A stretch of DNA of 64,000 bases from Cryptomeria japonica. Lineage: Eukaryota > Streptophyta > Pinopsida > Cupressales > Cupressaceae. Of the stretch, positions 57,356-64,000 are shown piece after piece (within the stretch, counting starts at the first letter, position 1; every line of letters begins with the position of its first letter). A model generated the notes under the pieces. It was not told where the DNA came from. It was given only the letters and a program-made list of their open reading frames with translations, and ran no database searches. The position numbers and the translations under genes are program-made. Location: NCBI RefSeq assembly GCF_030272615.1, contig NC_081406.1:460376072-460440071 (forward strand), given 5' to 3'.

Positions 57356-60300
57356 TTGATTCATCGCCTTTATTAAATGATTTTAATTATTTAACTAAAA
57401 AATTTCATTTCTAGTGCCTTATAGTTGAATAATTTATTTGAATTATTCAATTAGCTAAGTATGTCATCAAAATTAAATAAATATCTTTATTTATTTAATT
57501 TTCCAATTATATTCTCATACGAGGATAATATCTTCTTTTTTAATTATTACTTGCAGAATATCCTCCTAATTTTTTAAAATGGTGATATCATCTTGGATAT
57601 TTATGAGATTTCTCATTGATTTTTGAAAATTGTGTTTTTTGGAAATATGTCATTATACCTTCTTTTGTTTTTTTCAAAAATGAGGTATGTATTGGGACTT
57701 CAAAATAATGGTCAAATTTTGAAGACCCAGGTTCAAAATTTTGTTAAATGCATTCATAATTGCCTTGTAGAACAGGCCTGAGTAGCTCAGTTTGTGAGCT
57801 CATATTTTTGCACCAGTGAAAAGTCATGTAAAATCCTCTTAAAAGATTGTTATACACCTTGAAAAGATTCCATTATTCCATTTTCATCTTTCCTGGACCA
57901 GATTTGATGTGCTTGTGAAGTCTCCTTTGAAGGTCTTGAGGTTAGGGTTGTTCTTTGCACCTTTTGCACATTTCTGAGTAAGTCACTTTGAGCAGTTGTA
58001 TATTCGTGTCAAATGATCGCCATGCCAGAATAATATTTTCTTGTGATTGTGTACTATTTATTGAAGCCCCACGAACTGTTTGACAAGATTTCAAAGTTGA
58101 TTCCAATTGCAAAAAGTTTAGTTTTGCAAACTAGACTGTGTCAAACGGCAGTCGGGAGCCTTCTTTGTGAATTTTTATTTCACACCTAGTTGACTTGATT
58201 TTCAAAGTGGTTGTACCCTATGACTATCTATAAAATTATTTTCCATTTTCCCAGTTTATAGTCCCCCAACTCCTCGTTTGATCAATTTTTCAGAGCCCAT
58301 TCTAAATGAATTTTTTCAGGGTTCCATGATCAGCATGCTCGATTTTTTAGAGGCAACTTTGAAGGTTAATATTTTTCACATGTGACCTAATCAGGTCAAA
58401 CCCTCGTCCACACCTATTCATGGTAACTTGATGTACTAGCGTGCCAAGTGGCAGCTCATGAGATGAAAATTTTGATATTCTTACAACTCAGGTTTTTGAT
58501 GGTACTCAAGTTGATTTATCAGGTTTAGCTTTAGATAAACCTCAGTAGGCGAATTTGTAGGTTAATATATTTTTCCTCAGTTGTCATTTTGATGATACAT
58601 CTGATTCCTTGGATTATTTGTATTACATTCAATCAGTGTGCCAGTGTGCAGACCCTAATCAGGTGTTTTGATCGACTTTTGAAGTTGATTCCAGGGGCTA
58701 CTCAGGTGTTTTCAACAAAATTTCAAAGTTGCAAAATGCCAAGTTTGATGACCACACATTCAATTTCTCACATCCCTGATGCATCCACTTAGTGTTTTAG
58801 AGAATTTCTCTAGGTCCAATTTGATTCATCACCTTTATTAAATGATTTTAATTATTTAATTAAAAATTTTCATTTCTAATGCCTTATAGTTGAATAATTT
58901 ATTTGAATTATTCAATCAGCTAAGTATGTCATAAAATTAAATAAATATCTTTATTTATTTAATTTTCCAATTATATTCTCACACGAGGATAATATCTTCT
59001 TTTTTAATTATTACTTGCAGAATATCCTCCTAATTTTTTTAAATGGTGATATCATCTTGGATATTTATGAGATTTCTCTTTGATTTTTGAAAATTGTGGT
59101 TTTTGAAAATATGTCATTATATCTTCTTTTGTTTTTTTCAAAAATGAGGTATATGTTGGGACTTCAAAATAATGGGCAAATTTTGAAGAGCCAGGTTCAA
59201 AATTTTGTTAAATGCATTCATAATTGCCTTGTAGAACAAGCCTGAGTAGCTCAGTTTGTGAGCTCACATTTTTGCACCAGTGAAAAGTCATGTAAAATCC
59301 TCTTAAAAGATTGTTATACACCTTGAAAAGATTCCATTATTCCATTTTCATCTTTCCTGGACCAGATTTGATGTGTTTGTGAAGTCTCCTTTGAAGGTCT
59401 TGAGGTTAGGGTTGTTCTTTGCACCTTTTGCACATTTCTGAGTAACTCACTTTGAGCAGTTGTATATTCGTGTCAAATGATCGCCATGCCAGACTAATAT
59501 TTTCTTGTGATTGTGTACTATTTATTGAAGCCCCATGAACTGTTTGACAGGATTTCCAAGTTGATTCCAATTGCAAAAAGTTCAGTTTTGCAAACTAGAC
59601 TGTGTCAAACGGCAGTCGGGAGCCTTCTTTGTGAATTTTTATTTCACACCTAGTTGACTTGATTTTGAAAGTGGTTGTACCCTATGACTATCTATAAAAT
59701 TATTTTCCATTTTCCCAGTTTATAGTCCCCCAACTCCTTGTTTGATCAATTTTTCAGAGCCCATTCTAAATGAATTTTTTCAGGGTTCCATGATCAGCAT
59801 GCTCGATTTTTTAGAGGCAACTTTGAAGGTTAATATTTTTCACATGTGACCTAATCAGGTCAAACCTTCATCCACACCTATTCATGGTAACTTGATGTAC
59901 TAGCGTGCCAAGTGGCAGCTCATGAGATGAAAATTTTGATATTCTTACAACTCAGGTTTTTGATGGTACTCAAGTTGATTTATCAGGTTTAGCTTTAGAT
60001 AAATCTGAGTAGGCGACTTTGAAGGTTAATATATTTTTCCTCAGTTGTCATTTTGATGATACATCTGATTCCCTGGATTATTTGTATTACATTCAATCAG
60101 TGTGCCAGTGTACAGACCCTAATTAGGTGTTTTGAACAATTTTTGAAGTTGATTCCAGGGGCTACTCAGGTGTTTTCAACAAAATTTCAAAGTTGCAAAA
60201 TGCCAAGTTTGATGACCACACATTCAATTTCTCACATCCCAGATGCATCCACTTAGTGTTTTAGAAAATTTCTCTAGGTTCAATTTGATTCATCGCCTTT

Positions 60301-63300
60301 ATTAAATGATTTTAATTATTTAATTAAAAAATTTCATTTCTAATGCCTTATAGTTGAATAATTTATTTAGGTTATTCAATCAGCTAAGTATGTCATCAAA
60401 ATTAAATAAATATCTTTATTTATTTAATTTTCCAATTATATTCTCATACGAGGATAATATCTTCTTTTTTAATTATTACTTGGAGAATATCCTCCTAATT
60501 TTTTAAAATTGTGATATCATCTTGGATATTTATGAGATTTCTCATTGATTTTTGAAAATTGTGTTTTTTGGAAATATGTCATTATATCTTTTTTTTTTTT
60601 TTTCAAAAATGAGGTATGTGTTGGGACTTCAAAATAATGGTCAAATTTTGAAGACCCAGGTTCAAAATTTTGTTAAATGCATTCGTAATTGCCTTGTAGA
60701 ACAGGCCTGAGTAGCTCGCTCATATTTTTGCACCAGTGAAAAGTCATGTAAAATCCTCTTAAAAGATTGTTATACACCTTGAAAAGATGCCATTATTCCA
60801 TTTTCATCTTTCCTGGACCAGATTTGATGTGTTTGTGAAGTCTCCTTTGAAGGTCTTGAGGTTAGGGTTGTTCTTTGCACCTTTTGCACATTTCTGAGTA
60901 ACTCACTTTGAGCAATTGTATATTCGTGTCAAATTATGGCCATGCCAGACTAATAGTTTCTTGTGATTGTGTACTATTTATTGAAGCCCCATCAACTATT
61001 TGACAAGATTTCCAAGTTGATTCCAATTGCAAAAAGTTTAGTTTTGCAAACTAGACTGTGTCAAACGGCAGTCGGGAGCCTTCTTTGTGAATTTTTATTT
61101 CACACCCAGTTGACTTGATTTTCAAAGTGGTTGTACCCTATGACTATCTATAAAATTATTTTCCATTTTCCCAGTTTATCGTCCCCCAACTCCTTGTTTG
61201 ATCAATTTTTCAAAGCCCATTCTAAATGAATTTTTTCAGGGTTCCATGATCAGCATGCTCGATTTTTTAGAGGCAACTTTGAAGGTTAATATTTTTCACA
61301 TGTGACCTAATCAGGTCAAACCCTCATCCACACCTATTCATGGTAACTTGATGTACTAGCGTGCCAAGTGGCAGCTCATGAGATGAAAAATTTGATATTC
61401 TTACAACTCAGGTTTTTGATGGTACTCAAGTTGATTTATCAGGTTTAGCTTTAGATAAACCTCAGTAGGCGACTTTGAAGGTTAATATATTTTTCCTCAT
61501 TTGTCATTTTGATGATACATCTGATTCCCTGGATTATTTGTATTACATTCAATCAGTGTGCCAGTGTGCAAACCCTAATCAGGTGTTTTGATCAATTTTT
61601 GAAGTTGATTCCAGGGGCTACTCAGGTGTTCTCAACAAAATTTCAAAGTTGCAAAATGCCAAGTTTGATGACCACAAATTCAATTTCTCACATCCCAGAT
61701 GCATCCACTTAGTGTTTTAGAGAATTTCTCCAGGTTCAATTTGATTCATCACCTTTATTAAATGATTTTAATTATTTAATTAAAAAATTTCATTTCTAAT
61801 GCCTTATAGTTGAATAATTTATTTGAATTATTCAATCAGCTAAGTATGTCATCAAAATTAAATAAATATCTTTATTTATTTAATTTTCCAGTTATATTCT
61901 CATACGAGGATAATATCTTCTTTTTTAATTATTACTTGCAAAATATCCTCCTAATTTTTTAAAATGGTGATATCATCTTGGATATTTATGAGATTTCTCT
62001 TTGATTTTTGAAAATTGTGTTTTTTGGAAATATGTCATTATATCTTCTTTTGTTTTTTTAAAAAATGAGGTATATGTTGGGACTTCAAAATAATGGGCAA
62101 ATTTTGAAGACCCAGGTTAAAAATTTTGTTAAATGCATTCATAATTGCCTTGTAGAACAGGCCTGAGTAGCTCAGTTTGTGAGCTCATATTTTTGCACTA
62201 GTGAAAAGTCATGTAAAATCCTCTTAAAAGATTGTTATACACCTTGAAAAGATGCCATTATTCCATTTTCATCTTTCCTAGACCAGATTTGATGTGTTTG
62301 TGAAGTCTCCTTTGAAGGTCTTGAGGTTAGGGTTGTTTTTTGCACCTTTTGCACATTTCTGAGTAACTCACTTTGAGCAATTGTATATCCGTGTCAAATG
62401 ATCGCCATGCCTGACTAATATTTTCTTGTGATTGTGTACTATTTATTGAAGCCCCATGAACTGTTTGACAGGATTTCCAAGTTGATTCCAATTGCAAAAA
62501 GTTCAGTTTTGCAAACTAGACTGTGTCAAACGGCAGTCGGAAGCCTTCTTTGTGAATTTTTATTTCACACCTAGTTGACTTGATTTTCAAAGTGGTTGTA
62601 CCATATGACTATCTATAAAATTATTTTCCATTTTCCCAGTTTATAGTCCCCCAACTCCTTGTTTGATAAATTTTTCAGAGCCCATTCTAAATGAATTTTT
62701 TCAGGGTTCCATGATCAACATGCTCAATTTTTTAGAGGCAACTTTGAAGGTTAATATTTTTCACATGTGACCTAATCAGGTCAAACCCTCATCCACACCT
62801 ATTCATGGTAACTTGATGTACTAGCGTGCCAAGTGGCAGCTCATGAGATGAAAAATTTGATATTCTTACAACTCAGGTTTTTGATGGTACTCAAGTTGAT
62901 TTATCAGGTTTAGCTTTAGATAAACCTGAGAAGGCAACTTTGAAGGTTAATATATTTTTCCTTAGTTGTCATTTTGATGATACATCTAATTCCTTGGATT
63001 ATTTGTATTACATTCAATCAGTGTGCCAGTGTGCAGACCCTAATCAGGGGTTTTGATCAATTTTTGAAGTTGATTCCAGGGGCTACTCTGGTGCTTTCAA
63101 CAAAATTTCAAAGTTGCAAAATGCCAAGTTTGATGACCACACATTCAATTTCTCACATCCCGGATGCATCCACTTGGTGTTTTAGAGAATTTCTCCAGGT
63201 TCAATTTGATTCATTGCCTTTATTAAATGATTTTAATTATTTAAGTAAAAAAATTTCATTTCTAATGCCTTATAGTTGAATAATTTATTTGAATTATTCA

Positions 63301-64000
63301 ATCAGCTAAGTATGTCATCAAAATTAAATAAATATCTTTATTTATTTAATTTTCCAATTATATTCTCATACGAGGATAATATCTTCTCTTTTAATTATTA
63401 CTTGCAAAATATCCTCCTAATTTTTTAAAATGGTGATATCATCTTGGATATTTATGAGATTTCTCTTTGATTTTTGAAAATTGTGTTTTTTGGAAATATG
63501 TCATTATATCATCTTTTGTTTTTTTCGAAAATGAGGTATATGTTGGGACTTCAAAATAATAGGCAAATTTTGAAGACCCAGGTTCAAAATTTTGTTAAAT
63601 GCATTCATAATTGCCTTGTAGAACAGGCCTGAGTAGCTCAGTTTGTGAGCTCATATTTTTGCACCAGTGAAAAGTCATGTAAAATCCTCTTAAAAGATTG
63701 TTATACACCTTGAAAAGATGCCATTATTCCATTTTCATCTTTCCTGGACTAGATTTGATGTGTTTGTGAAGTCTCCTTTGAAGATCTTGAGGTTAGGGTT
63801 GTTCTTTGCACCTTTTGCACATTTCTGAGTAACTCACTTTGAGCAATTGTATATTCGTGTCAAATGATCGCCATGCCAGACTAATATTTTCTTGTGATTG
63901 TGTACTATTTATTGAAGCCCCATGAACTGTTTGACAGGATTTCCAAGTTGATTCCGATTGCCAAAAGTTCAGTTTTGCAAACTAGACTGTGTCAAACGGC
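57356..64000. repeat. Satellite-like tandem array, 1.46-kb unit, 4.5 units
   Basis: Units begin at 57356, 58821, 60285, 61741 and 63206 with ttgattcatc(a/g)cctttatt, giving lengths 1465, 1464, 1456 and 1465. The last is cut by the window end. Units differ by scattered single bases and small indels. Each contains an AT-rich inverted repeat (aaattaaataaata-tct-ttatttatttaattt, in two pieces), a tRNA-like motif, an internal duplicate of aggcaactttgaaggttaat about 195 bp apart, and a non-coding remainder. No LTR or transposase is seen. The array extends beyond the window. Confidence 0.95.
57777..57845 (+). repeat. tRNA-like (SINE-head-like) motif within satellite unit 1
   Basis: gcctgagtagctcagtttgt, then gagctc, resembles a tRNA 5' half with an RNA polymerase III A box (tagctcagtttgt). 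It is followed by aaagtcatgtaaaatcctct, where a B box (ggttcgaatcc) would be expected but is degenerate. It recurs near 59240, 60705 (with a deletion), 62161, 63627 and 42663. It cannot fold into a full cloverleaf as it stands, so it is not called a tRNA gene. Confidence 0.4.

Noticed and set aside
57777-57845. A functional tRNA gene
   Set aside because: The A-box half is good, but the anticodon and T arms do not pair and the B box is degenerate.
58589-63279. A 67-101 codon open frame repeated in each satellite unit
   Set aside because: It begins at a TTG or unsupported start, has no motif, and is shared only because the whole unit is nearly identical. Nothing suggests protein-level selection.

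Overview
The window is intergenic DNA from a large plant genome, built almost entirely of nested LTR retrotransposons and satellite-like repeats. I see no intact host gene, rRNA, functional tRNA or CRISPR array. A plant is indicated by Ty3/gypsy Tat-lineage features (a second RNase H after the RT-RNase H), a plant mobile domain (PMD) relic, a Copia element with an initiator-tRNA-Met type primer site, and stop codons at plant-type methylation contexts. The repeat style would suit a gymnosperm, but the sequence alone does not prove it.

Layout. 1-4600: the 3' end of a + strand Tat-like element (tandem arrays, polypurine tract, 3' LTR from 1481), whose LTR is split by a minus-strand solo LTR at 1738-3391. 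4600-9796: decayed pieces, namely a coiled-coil ORF (5797-7307), a gag-protease fragment (about 7420-9058) and a PMD C-terminal relic. 9797-17624: element A, a + strand LTR element with perfect TSD gaaac that carries gag and a protease-like domain but no pol. 18960-37056: a minus-strand PMD gene relic cut by two insertions. These are a Copia-type element without pol (20256-27923, TSD gctat) and element B (28686-36558, TSD gtatg), a minus-strand relative of A. 37418 onward: another + strand Tat-type LTR preceded by a polypurine tract. 38.2-41.8 kb: unrecognised AT-rich DNA. 41786-42980: a stray piece of the satellite seen later. 42981-55230: a minus-strand Tat element with both LTRs and a decayed gag-pol. 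55231-56898: unassigned. 57356-64000: a tandem array of a 1.46-kb unit that runs off the window.

How the parts work together. A and B share LTRs, PBS, PPT and one long gag/protease-like ORF, and both lack RT, RNase H and integrase. They are therefore probably copied by enzymes from an unseen autonomous partner. The Copia-type element keeps LTRs, PBS, PPT and a gag with zinc knuckles, but pol is replaced by a second gene with its own TATA box. PMD sequence lies antisense just upstream of a Tat polypurine tract, with a TATA box, a short first exon and a splice donor. The same arrangement is seen at the left edge of the window.

The most striking unexplained signal is an imperfect hairpin of about 60-75 bp, GC-rich at its core and AT-rich at its base, found nine times in the U5 regions and leaders of A and B and in the solo LTR. 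Coordinates of LTR ends, TSDs, PBS and PPT come from direct reading. Domain calls come from recognised motifs and were not checked by database search.
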